Made by a program: the position numbers and the translations under genes. This document shows, one piece after another, positions 48,230-56,097 of a DNA stretch of 64,000 bases; position 1 is the first letter of the stretch, and every line of letters begins with the position of its first letter. Under the pieces are notes generated by a model. That model was not told the origin of the DNA. It searched no databases and saw only the letters and a program-made list of their open reading frames with translations. Source of the stretch: Marinobacter salexigens (GTDB taxonomy: Bacteria; Pseudomonadota; Gammaproteobacteria; Pseudomonadales; Oleiphilaceae); the NCBI RefSeq assembly GCF_018860765.1, contig NZ_JAHKPV010000019.1, forward strand, positions 186,001 to 250,000, in the 5' to 3' direction.

Positions 48230-49375
48230 CTAGAAGCTGTACATCAGCTGGGCTTGCAGGCGCACCGCGTCACCCTTTTCTCCAGCCTGAGTCTCACGGC
48301 TATGCAGTCCAGTTTCAATGCCATAACGGATACCCTGCACTGGCGACCACATATAGTTAAGATAAATACTTTCAAAGGTATCGTTTGCATCTCCAACCAG
48401 AGCACCCGCCCTTACAGCGTCATCCAAGTCGGCCGTTGAAAGACCATAACCAAGGTTAAGAGTGCCCACACCAGCCTTCGCAGATAACCCCAGGGTTCCA
48501 CCAATCGACTCAATAGTCTCTACATCACCGGATAAGTCCACATAAGCTGGAGAGGCAGGATTAAGATACTGATACCCACCCATTCCATCACCAGCGGTCA
48601 GCGAACCTCGCACGGTGAGAATGTCTGTGACTGGAGCTGATGCCTCTAGATTAACACCCCACCCGAAAGCACTTTCCTCTTCATTAGTTACTTGGTCAAA
48701 GTACTCTAATTGACGAACTACAGCAGACGCACCAATCTGGGCACCGCTGAGAACTGCCTGATAGCGCAGCGTGAGATCTGGGAGGCTCTCTTTTGCAACT
48801 GGCTGAATTGCAACATTGGCACTCCCAGCAACACCTCCTCGCCATGCACCTCCCTGCTCCAAAGCCACGGACAAGCCACCAGTGGTGTACCTCAGTTGTG
48901 GCTGGCGTAACATAGCGCCCTGACCCGGCTGCCCCAGATGATCCAAAGTAGGAGTATTACCTACAAATGTACCAAAATTAGTCCAATTTTGGCCTGCCAT
49001 AATACCGTTGAATTGTAGATAAGCATGGCGGAGGCGAAATGGACCAGCCCCGCCAGGCGTATTGAAGTCACCCTCTATAACAGACGTAACATTGCCATGC
49101 TTAGTTTCCGTGTCAGTCCGCACGCCAAGACGGCTGTGAGAAGCATCAAACTGAGTATGACCGGTCACACTATCGACGCTATCTAAATCAATAGCACCCA
49201 GGGTCGCATAAGTGCCCAAACGATTATCAACGTCGTGAATCATGTTGAGCTTGGCAAAGCCATAAATATTGACCTTGGAATCTCCCGCACTGAAGCCGAC
49301 AGCCGGCACTTGGGATGCACTCAAAGCACTGATGGCGAATACCAACGCAGCCCTGCAGAATTTTTTATTAGACAT
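48230..49375 (-). CDS. DcaP-like outer-membrane porin
   Basis: 381-residue outer-membrane protein. Signal peptide (AALVFAISALSASQVPAVG), then VNIYGFAKLNMIHDVDN, the entry strand of DcaP/Gram-negative porins, with FDASHSRLGVRTDTET and GPFRLRHAYLQFNG further in; it ends in a C-terminal phenylalanine strand (QAQLMYSF), as outer-membrane barrels do. CAGGGGGAG precedes the start at 49375; a longer reading adds seven residues. DcaP-type porins take up negatively charged organic acids. A motif shared with the TRAP and acyl-CoA synthetase operons lies 262 bp upstream, hinting at coordinated uptake. The leader would include two hairpins. Confidence 0.85.
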   Translation of the reverse strand: MSNKKFCRAALVFAISALSASQVPAVGFSAGDSKVNIYGFAKLNMIHDVDNRLGTYATLGAIDLDSVDSVTGHTQFDASHSRLGVRTDTETKHGNVTSVIEGDFNTPGGAGPFRLRHAYLQFNGIMAGQNWTNFGTFVGNTPTLDHLGQPGQGAMLRQPQLRYTTGGLSVALEQGGAWRGGVAGSANVAIQPVAKESLPDLTLRYQAVLSGAQIGASAVVRQLEYFDQVTNEEESAFGWGVNLEASAPVTDILTVRGSLTAGDGMGGYQYLNPASPAYVDLSGDVETIESIGGTLGLSAKAGVGTLNLGYGLSTADLDDAVRAGALVGDANDTFESIYLNYMWSPVQGIRYGIETGLHSRETQAGEKGDAVRLQAQLMYSF

Positions 49376-49989
49376 GAACTCCCCCTGAAATATCACTTTT
49401 TGTTATAAAATGTGTTTAGTTTCTCTAAACTGATAGTGACTTACTGCTATCCAGCCCCTCTTAGTTAACGCAACCCTCTATCCCTGACAGATCTGAAATG
49501 ATCATCTCCTGCGAAAATCATTCTGTTGCAGGAGATTGACGTCCCCCGAGCGCCTCGCATCCTAAAACGCTGAGACCCCTGAGGCTATCTGTCGGTCCAG
49601 CGATTCGACTGAAGGCGAACTCAGTACATCACACGGTTTAATGTGTGTCAATTATTTCTAGGACAACCAATCTTCCTCACGGAGAGTATCGCTGCGATAC
49701 AAGAAGAAGTTTTTTCTGAGGTATAATATTCCCTTTTGTTATATTGAATAATGAAAATCGCACCATAGAATTACAAGTTACGCTGTTTTTATTAGTTTTT
49801 TTAAGGCTACTCCGAGGCCATATATTCCTTTTTGGCATGCATTGGTATTTTCTGAGGAATGCTTTTAGTCTTTCTTTCACCCCCTCCAGCTCCACAGACT
49901 TTGCACTTAAATCAATCAAATTTTTATCCGAAATAATGAATTTTCATGGAATTCAATTATTGTTTGCAGAGAAGACTTAGCCCAAAAAG
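49376..49989. other. Porin upstream region and AT-rich filler
   Basis: 614 bp. It contains a 6-bp inverted repeat GTTTAG/CTAAAC (49414-49430) and a 9-bp stem ATCTCCTGC/GCAGGAGAT with a 15-base loop (49504-49536), both in the presumed porin leader; the shared 19-bp motif at 49637-49655; and very AT-rich sequence from 49730 to 49975 whose open frames look spurious. Confidence 0.5.
49637..49655 (-). promoter_or_regulatory. Shared 19-bp motif upstream of the porin gene
   Basis: Plus-strand TTTAATGTGTGTCAATTAT. It differs from the TRAP-operon site at only two positions. On the porin strand TTGACA is followed 17 bp later by TGTACT, a plausible -35/-10 pair that would give a leader of about 240 nt. 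Confidence 0.5.
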
Positions 49990-50019
49990 CATGCCTAGAC
50001 CCACTGAAGAGCGGATTCC

Positions 50020-50495
50020 CGTCGTCTTGAAGCCGTCGCGGAGGAAAGCCAGAGACTGAAGCGAGTGGTGGATATCCCCAAGCCAGGACAAATCAGGCTC
50101 CAAGACGTGCTGTTTGCTCGCCTAGCAATCGTCATTTTATCGGTGGTCTCCGAAAGCGATTCGAGGGAGGAGAAGTTGGTTTTATTTTACGAATCCGTTG
50201 CTCCGAATTCATCGTCTTTGCACATGCTATACCGGGAAGAGGGCCTGTCACTGAAGCTCAAACGGGCCAAGGAAGATGAATGCAAAGAGTCGCAGCGAGT
50301 TTGTCAATCACAGCTGGGAGATGGACTTCCTATCGAATGCGCTGTTTGACGGCAATCGACTTCGATTTGCTGACAACCATTGATCCGTTCACGCCGGAGA
50401 GCCTTGGCTTCATCGCAGAACGGAGCTTGAAAGGTACAGACGTCGAAGAAGCATTAACGGGAGCGATTATCTTAGAAACCATCCTCAAATGTTGA
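50020..50495 (+). pseudogene. Decayed IS3-family transposase fragment
   Basis: Scattered in different frames are recognisable IS3 OrfA/OrfB pieces: RLEAVAEESQRLKRVVDIPK then LQDVL (end of OrfA / start of OrfB), LYREEGLSLKLKRAKEDE, SWEMDFLSNALFDGNRLRF (first catalytic Asp region) and LLTTIDPFTPESLGFIAERS followed by LKGTDV. Several frameshifts separate them and most of the transposase, including the last catalytic residues, is absent. It is a different IS3 type from the copies at 53.1 and 58.9 kb. Confidence 0.7.
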
Positions 50496-50683
50496 GGTCG
50501 CGGTAGGAATGCTGATGACTCCGCACCCCTCGCACGGATCCCAGCAAGCACAGGGCTCCTCCCTCGGGTTCTAGCGTCAAAACGATGCAACGGCTGTGGA
50601 GTAAGCGCCAATAAACCAGCACCTACATTCAGCTCTTAAGATTGCCCACACTGATTTCCTCGTCAACCTCAGGAGGAATCAGC

Positions 50684-50995
50684 ATGACGCAGGCCGAACG
50701 AAAACGCGCTTGGCAGCGGCATATCACGGACTGGCAGGCGTCTGGCTTGTCCGGAATGGCGTACTGCAAGCAGCAGTCACTGACCTATTGCCAGTTTGTC
50801 TATTGGCGCAAGAAACTGATCAATCCGGAGCCGGTTTCGGATGAGCCAGCGATGTCCGGGTTTGCCAGAGCTGCCCCCATTCCGGGCGCGGACTCACCAG
50901 AAGGGTTAACCGTTTCATTGCCGGGCGGTGTCTCGATCACCGGCCTGCACGCTGGTAATGTCGAATTGCTGAGCGCCGTTCTGAGGCAACTGTGA
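50684..50995 (+). CDS. tnpA: IS66 accessory protein TnpA
   Basis: 103-residue IS66 first-gene protein with a helix-turn-helix-like N-terminus (WQRHITDWQASGLSGMAYCK, then LTYCQFVYWRKKL). Start at 50684 follows AGGAGGAATCAGC, better than the upstream ATG at 50642. Its TGA overlaps the tnpB start as TGATG, the usual coupling in this family. Required with TnpB for IS66 transposition. Confidence 0.88.
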   Translation: MTQAERKRAWQRHITDWQASGLSGMAYCKQQSLTYCQFVYWRKKLINPEPVSDEPAMSGFARAAPIPGADSPEGLTVSLPGGVSITGLHAGNVELLSAVLRQL

Positions 50996-51363
50996 TGCGC
51001 CATCGGTATCTTCGTCCCTCTTGGGATTTGCCGGAGATTTACCTGTATCGAAAACCCGTCGACTTCCGGAAGCAGGCCAACGGTCTGGCTCTGATTGTGG
51101 AACAGGAGTTGGGGCACAGTCCCTTCTCCGGAGCGCTTTATGCCTTCACCAACCGGCAACGCAACAAGATCAAGTGTCTGATGTGGGAAGACAACGGCTT
51201 CGTGCTTTACTACAAAGCTCTGGCGGAAGAACGATTCAAGTGGCCGGGCCCGTCCGATGAGCTGATGTCGCTGACTGGCGAGCAGATCAACTGGTTGCTG
51301 GACGGCTACGACATCACGCTGTTACGAGGCCATAAAACCCTGCATTATGACAGTGTTGGGTAG
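50995..51363 (+). CDS. tnpB: IS66 Orf2-like protein TnpB
   Basis: 122-residue protein of the IS66 Orf2 family: YLYRKPVDFRKQANGLALIV and FTNRQRNKIKCLMWEDNGF are its signature regions. It starts at the ATG sharing a base with the tnpA stop (a GTG one codon earlier is also in frame). Biochemical role is not well known; it is needed for transposition in studied IS66 elements. Confidence 0.92.
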   Translation: MRHRYLRPSWDLPEIYLYRKPVDFRKQANGLALIVEQELGHSPFSGALYAFTNRQRNKIKCLMWEDNGFVLYYKALAEERFKWPGPSDELMSLTGEQINWLLDGYDITLLRGHKTLHYDSVG

Positions 51364-51420
51364 CACTTTTAGTGGCACTTTTTCTGTGATTTAGGGCGTT
51401 GTTTTTGCTATAATTTCGCC

Positions 51421-53034
51421 ATGAAAACAATGCCTGATAACGCCTCCGGAACACCCGATCTCAGCGGTCTCTCCAGCGCTGAAATGATGGCCGTTATCCG
51501 TGATATGCAAGGCCAGCTGGCTGCAAAAGAAGCCGAACTTCAGCAGCGTGATCAAGCGGTCAAAGTGCGCGAAAACTACATCGCCATTCTCGAAGAGTTA
51601 CTACGCTACAAAAAAATCCAGCAGTTCGCTGCCAGCAGCGAAAAGCAGCCCAACCAGATCACCCTGTTCGATGAGGCTGAACTGGAAGTCGGGATTGACG
51701 AGTTGCGCGATGAGTTGCCTGAGGGGATCGAAGAGGCTGATGCACCTCCTCGTTCACGCAAGCGCCGTCAACGTGGCTTCTCCGATAAGCTGCTACGTGA
51801 GCGCATCGAACTAACGCTTAGCGAGGAAGAGAAAGCCGGGGCCAGCAAGACCTTCCTCACCAAGGTGAAAGAAGAGCTGGAATACATCCCGGCCCAACTG
51901 AAAGTGCTGGAATACTGGCAGGAAAAAGCCGTCTTCGAACAGAATGGCGAAGAACGCATTGTGGTAGCGTCTCGTTCAGTCCATCCGCTGGGCAAGTGCA
52001 TTGCCACACCGTCACTGCTAGCCTACCTCATCACCTCCAAATACGCCGACGGCTTACCGCTGTACCGGCAGGAGCAGATGCTCAAGCGTCTGGGTCACGA
52101 AGTCAGTCGTACCAGTATGGCGCATTGGATTATCCGTCTGAACGATGTATTCAAACCGTTGATCAACCTGATGCGGGAAACCCAGAACAGCAGTAATTAT
52201 CTTCAAGCTGATGAGAGCCGGATTCAGGTGCTCAAGGAAGACGGTAAATCGGTTCACTCCGATAAATGGATGTGGGTCACCCGGGGTGGCCCACCCGGCA
52301 AGCCCACGGTTCTGTTCGAATACGACCCCTCTCGTGGCGGCAAAGTACCCGTGCGCCTGCTGGATGACTTCCGGGGCATCCTGCAAGCCGATGGCTATTC
52401 CGGCTATGGGCAGGTGTGCCGCGAAAATAAGCTGACCCGGATAGGCTGTTGGGATCAGGCTCGGCGTAAGTTCGTGGAAGCGTCCCGTGCTGCGCTGGCC
52501 AAAGGCAAACCCTCGAAAGCCGATGTGGCCTTGAGCCACATCCGGAAACTGTACGCGGTTGAAAAAGCCGCTCAGGATCTGAGCGATGCCGAGCGTTACC
52601 GGGTTCGTCAGGAAAAGAGCCTGCCTCTGCTGAAAGCCTTCAAAGTCTGGCTGGAGAAACATGCGCCAAAGGTGATGAAAGGCATGCTCACCCGTAAGGC
52701 AATGGACTATACCCTGAACCAGTGGGACACCCTGACAGGCTATTGTGAACGTGGCGACCTACAGATCAGTAACGTGCTGGCTGAAAATGCCATCCGGCCC
52801 TTCGCCGTTGGCCGCAAGGCCTGGCTGTTTGCCGATACCACACAAGGCGCGAACGCCAGTGCCACCTGCTATTCTCTGATCGAAACGGCCAAGGCAAACA
52901 ATCTGGAGCCCTCCGCTTACATCCACCATGTGCTGAAGCACATTGCCGAAGCGGATACCCTTGAAAAACTGGAAACACTGTTGCCCTGGAATGCTGAGTT
53001 GGCGGGTTCAAAAAAAGTGGCTCAGTACGATTAG
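51421..53034 (+). CDS. tnpC: IS66 DDE transposase TnpC
   Basis: 537-residue transposase, full length. Order: an N-terminal coiled-coil/leucine-rich part (about 15-75), a basic segment, then the DDE core with candidate catalytic residues in YLQADESRIQVL, ILQADGYSGYGQV and VLAENAIRPFAVGRKAW near residue 460, and the IS66 C-terminal box (SLIETAKANNLEPSAYIHHV). All intact, so this element may still be mobile. Confidence 0.95.
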   Translation: MKTMPDNASGTPDLSGLSSAEMMAVIRDMQGQLAAKEAELQQRDQAVKVRENYIAILEELLRYKKIQQFAASSEKQPNQITLFDEAELEVGIDELRDELPEGIEEADAPPRSRKRRQRGFSDKLLRERIELTLSEEEKAGASKTFLTKVKEELEYIPAQLKVLEYWQEKAVFEQNGEERIVVASRSVHPLGKCIATPSLLAYLITSKYADGLPLYRQEQMLKRLGHEVSRTSMAHWIIRLNDVFKPLINLMRETQNSSNYLQADESRIQVLKEDGKSVHSDKWMWVTRGGPPGKPTVLFEYDPSRGGKVPVRLLDDFRGILQADGYSGYGQVCRENKLTRIGCWDQARRKFVEASRAALAKGKPSKADVALSHIRKLYAVEKAAQDLSDAERYRVRQEKSLPLLKAFKVWLEKHAPKVMKGMLTRKAMDYTLNQWDTLTGYCERGDLQISNVLAENAIRPFAVGRKAWLFADTTQGANASATCYSLIETAKANNLEPSAYIHHVLKHIAEADTLEKLETLLPWNAELAGSKKVAQYD

Positions 53035-53063
53035 GGCAAGTGGGTCGATTTAACGGCGCTTAC

Positions 53064-53414
53064 GCTACAACGAGCAGCGGCAACGGCTTTGTGCGCCATC
53101 TCGCGACGGAGAGATGGCTTTACCACTTTCCCTCAAGAGCTTCCTTGCGCAACTCAGACTTGAGCCGTTCTTCGGCATACATCTTCTTCAGCCGCCGGTT
53201 CTCATCCTCAAGCTCTTTCATACGCTTGATCATGGAGGTATCCATGCCGCCAAATTTGGCTCGCCATTTATAAAAGCTGGCACTGCTCATGCCGTGCTCG
53301 CGGCATAACTCAGGAACGGGCACGCCGTTTTCAGCTTGCTTCAAGATCGCCATGATTTGGCTATCGGAAAAACGTGACTTCTTTTGAGCACCTCGGTTTT
53401 GCGGGGGGATTACC
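53064..53414 (-). mobile_element. Partial IS3-family element, copy 1
   Basis: Left end only, on the minus strand, running from the terminus GGTAATCCCCCC at 53414 down to the IS66 junction at 53064, where it stops inside orfB. Positions 53064-53383 match 58943-59262 of copy 2 in inverted orientation over 320 bp with almost no visible difference. Relative to copy 2, 39 bp including the native orfA start are missing. Confidence 0.88.
53120..53383 (-). pseudogene. IS3 OrfA remnant without its start
   Basis: Encodes [20 protein letters not shown] through to the same C-terminus ([12 protein letters not shown]) as the intact OrfA at 58940-59206, but the ribosome site and ATG are deleted. An open frame continues upstream out of the element, with MTVRRLKLVPGVIPP as a chance N-terminus. 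Probably not expressed as a functional protein. Confidence 0.8.
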
Positions 53415-53442
53415 CCCGGCACTAACTTCAGTCTCCTAACAG

Positions 53443-54726
53443 TCAATCAACGCGCTCAGGCAGAGGAGGATAGTACTCACCGTTTATGAAAGATTGTTCC
53501 GGGAAGTAGCCCCTAAGAAAAATAGCAAAATGGCCATTTGGGGCAGGCAACCAATTATTAAGACGATTTTCACCGGGTTCATCATGCGAGATCCAAATGT
53601 CTAGCGAACCATCGTCGTTCCAGATGAGACCCTGTGTCCTGTCACCTATCGAGTGTCTATTGAGTTTATTTTTCGTGAAGAAATAGCGCCCTTCTCCATC
53701 AGGCTCATACAGGCTGATTGACCAGAAGGATTTAACAGGAGGAAGCTGGTCAGCCGGGAAGTGCAGACGCCATAGGTGGGTGCCGTCTAACACCAAGTTG
53801 TCTTGCCCTTCCATAAAGCGCGCATAGATAGCTTCATCAATGGTCAATGCGCCAAGACCACTCATAGAAACCCTCGCACGATAATGGAAATGCTGCCCAA
53901 AATTACCAATGTAAGGCTTTGGAAATACCCACCTACTCGCTTTGCCATTAGGTAATTTAGTTGAAGCTAGATGATCATGAGCCTCCCTAATTCCCTCAGA
54001 AATTGCCTGAAGCATACGCTCATCCTGGCTATTACTCGCCCGATCCAGCCCCATCCGCCGGAAGTTATCAATAAACACCTCATCCTGCTTCGATGGTGGA
54101 TTTTCTTCAATCAGCTTCCAAATAGTTTCGAGCCATTCCAAGGGCTTGTCTGGCGACTCCGGAGGCATAACAGGAGGGCCTGCAGGTGCTGGCGCATCAA
54201 TCTGAATATTGTCTTGAACGGCATGAGCCTGCGGGAGATCCTCCTCACCATTCACCAGCGTTCTCCCGAGCACCCATAACCACGGTGTAGATGCCCTAGT
54301 AACCCCTTGCGTTTCAACTTCGTCAGAATCAGGGGCAATAAATTTCCTGGTCTCGGATTTACCGTCAGTCTGGCTGGTCCCCATGTACACAATGTTATTG
54401 GTGTACATGTCCAGGAAGGCCAGCGAAAAATACCGATCTCCGGTATCAGGAGTTGTAATTATGATTGGCCCGTTTCTCAAATCAAGCCACGCCATTGAAT
54501 ACAGTGTGTCGTTATTCGGAGTTGTCACAACTCGCTCTCCATGACTGAATAGCGCCCTGGAGTGGTGAAATTCATTTACATCGGTTTGACTTAGCTCTTT
54601 TTTTCTCGACAGGGCCATTTCAATAAGTGGACATGAAAAAGCATAGAGATCTTTGACAGACTCCTTAATATCATCATAATTATTTTTATCTAAATTGAAG
54701 TCAAAAAGCGGATACCAGACTGTCAT
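53443..54726 (-). CDS. DUF1254/DUF1214 protein (second in operon)
   Basis: 427-residue protein with an N-terminal DUF1254 domain (about 45-180; VVTTPNNDTLYSMAWLDLRN, GDRYFSLAFLDMYTNN) and a C-terminal DUF1214 domain (about 305-420; LPPVKSFWSISLYEPDGEG, IGDRTQGLIWNDDGSLDIWI, NWLPAPNGHFAIFLRGYFP). No signal peptide is seen, whereas many relatives are exported. Biochemical function is unknown. It follows a paralogue by 53 bp and an acyl-CoA synthetase gene before that, one transcription unit. Its stop is 28 bp from the end of IS3 copy 1. Confidence 0.88.
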   Translation of the reverse strand: MTVWYPLFDFNLDKNNYDDIKESVKDLYAFSCPLIEMALSRKKELSQTDVNEFHHSRALFSHGERVVTTPNNDTLYSMAWLDLRNGPIIITTPDTGDRYFSLAFLDMYTNNIVYMGTSQTDGKSETRKFIAPDSDEVETQGVTRASTPWLWVLGRTLVNGEEDLPQAHAVQDNIQIDAPAPAGPPVMPPESPDKPLEWLETIWKLIEENPPSKQDEVFIDNFRRMGLDRASNSQDERMLQAISEGIREAHDHLASTKLPNGKASRWVFPKPYIGNFGQHFHYRARVSMSGLGALTIDEAIYARFMEGQDNLVLDGTHLWRLHFPADQLPPVKSFWSISLYEPDGEGRYFFTKNKLNRHSIGDRTQGLIWNDDGSLDIWISHDEPGENRLNNWLPAPNGHFAIFLRGYFPEQSFINGEYYPPLPERVD

Positions 54727-54779
54727 TGAAAACTCCTTAAAGATAACATTAGATATATAAAATAAAACTATAGGGCTTA

Positions 54780-56084
54780 TTACCGTTGTACTTTTTCGAT
54801 ACGTGGAAGAAAATAAACCCCAGATATCATCTCTGGTTTAGCCAGATAGGCACGAAATAAAAGGACAAACGGGCCCGAAGGTCCCGGCAACCAATTAGAT
54901 CTTTTGGATACGCCAGGATCCTGATTCCCGATATAAAGATCGAGAGAACCATCCTGGTTATAACTCAACTCCTTCGTTCGATCCCCGATTGCATAACGAT
55001 TTTCACTGTTCTCATAGAAAAAAAACAAACCTTCCCCGGTTGGCTCGTAGAGTGTCAGTGACCAGAATGCTTCTACCGGAGGTAATTTATCTGCTGAAAA
55101 ATGAAGCCTCCAGTTTTGCCTACCATCCAGATATTCTCCACCTTGCTCATTGTATGAACGCATATAAGTTGCTTCTTCTGGAACAAGAGCAGCAAGAGAG
55201 TGAATAGCTACAGCAGCCCGCAACGAATATTTATTTCGGAAATCTCCAATGGCTCCTGAAAAATAACTCCAACCATCTGACCTCATTTCGTATTGAGCCT
55301 GAATGGAGTCGAGAGCATCTCTTGCTTTCTTGACGCCCTTGGCAATAGCCTCCCTTTCCTCGTCACCGAAAGACAATGGATCAAACCCACTACCATCACC
55401 CAGCCCCGCAACGGCAAGACGACTAATGATTCCGCGATCTGACGCCCTCGGATAATTGCACCTAATCAATAAGTTTGAAGCTTCAAAATACTCGTTCCAC
55501 TCTGATAATCTGTTGCTTTCAATCGACTCGGGGTGGTGCCCCGTTTCTTTTGCCGAAATTTCAAATTGGTCCTGTAATGCTCGAACCTCATCCAGATCCT
55601 CATCCCCATCAATGAGGATCCTTACAAGCGCCCATACATAAGGTGTTGGAGATCGAATAGCGCTATTATCACCATCAGGTATATCGCTTAACGGTGGATA
55701 GATATTAAACTCCCCACCAAGAGCACCAATAGTTCGCGAACTGATAATTTCAAAATTGTTCGTGTAATAGTCCATTAGCGCAAGCGAATAATATCGATCT
55801 ATGATAGCCGGAACCTTAATAGTCACCGGCCCTGATGTGAGATCAAGCCATGCGTCCGAATACAAGGTATCGTTGTTCGGCATGGTCACAACCCGACTAT
55901 TGGCATTAAGCAGCTTTTTGGAATGCAGCCACTCATTCATACCTTTCTTTTTTATTCGCTTTTGACGTATATCCTCCATCACCACCAGAGGAAGACTAAA
56001 AAGGTAGCCATCGCGGGCCGTGTCCTCCAAAAACTTCAACCAATCCTTTCTGCGTCTATTAGCAAGAGAGCTATGAGCGGTCAT
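54780..56084 (-). CDS. DUF1254/DUF1214 protein (first in operon)
   Basis: 434-residue paralogue of the next gene: DUF1254 (VVTMPNNDTLYSDAWLDLTS, DRYYSLALMDYYTNNFEI) and DUF1214 (LPPVEAFWSLTLYEPTGEG, IGDRTKELSYNQDGSLDLYI, NWLPGPSGPFVLLFRAYLA). Conserved boxes are kept but overall divergence is high, so the duplication is old or the genes were acquired together. GAGGGCAAGATT precedes the start at 56084; it begins 13 bp after the synthetase stop. No signal peptide. Function unknown. Confidence 0.88.
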   Translation of the reverse strand: MTAHSSLANRRRKDWLKFLEDTARDGYLFSLPLVVMEDIRQKRIKKKGMNEWLHSKKLLNANSRVVTMPNNDTLYSDAWLDLTSGPVTIKVPAIIDRYYSLALMDYYTNNFEIISSRTIGALGGEFNIYPPLSDIPDGDNSAIRSPTPYVWALVRILIDGDEDLDEVRALQDQFEISAKETGHHPESIESNRLSEWNEYFEASNLLIRCNYPRASDRGIISRLAVAGLGDGSGFDPLSFGDEEREAIAKGVKKARDALDSIQAQYEMRSDGWSYFSGAIGDFRNKYSLRAAVAIHSLAALVPEEATYMRSYNEQGGEYLDGRQNWRLHFSADKLPPVEAFWSLTLYEPTGEGLFFFYENSENRYAIGDRTKELSYNQDGSLDLYIGNQDPGVSKRSNWLPGPSGPFVLLFRAYLAKPEMISGVYFLPRIEKVQR

Positions 56085-56097
56085 AATCTTGCCCTCA

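Larger units (their letters stand above)
50601..53063 (+). mobile_element. IS66-family insertion sequence
   Basis: About 2.46 kb with three intact genes tnpA, tnpB, tnpC. The left end begins GTAAGCGCCAATAAACCAGC and the right end, read inward, GTAAGCGCCGTTAAATCGAC. IS66 elements make 8-bp target duplications, but the flanks differ (GCTGTGGA on the left, GCTACAAC on the right), so one side has been deleted or rearranged since insertion. Confidence 0.9.

Noticed and set aside
49744-49980. 78-codon open frame on plus
   Set aside because: Very AT-rich, no ribosome site, an overlapping open frame on the other strand, and no recognisable protein features.
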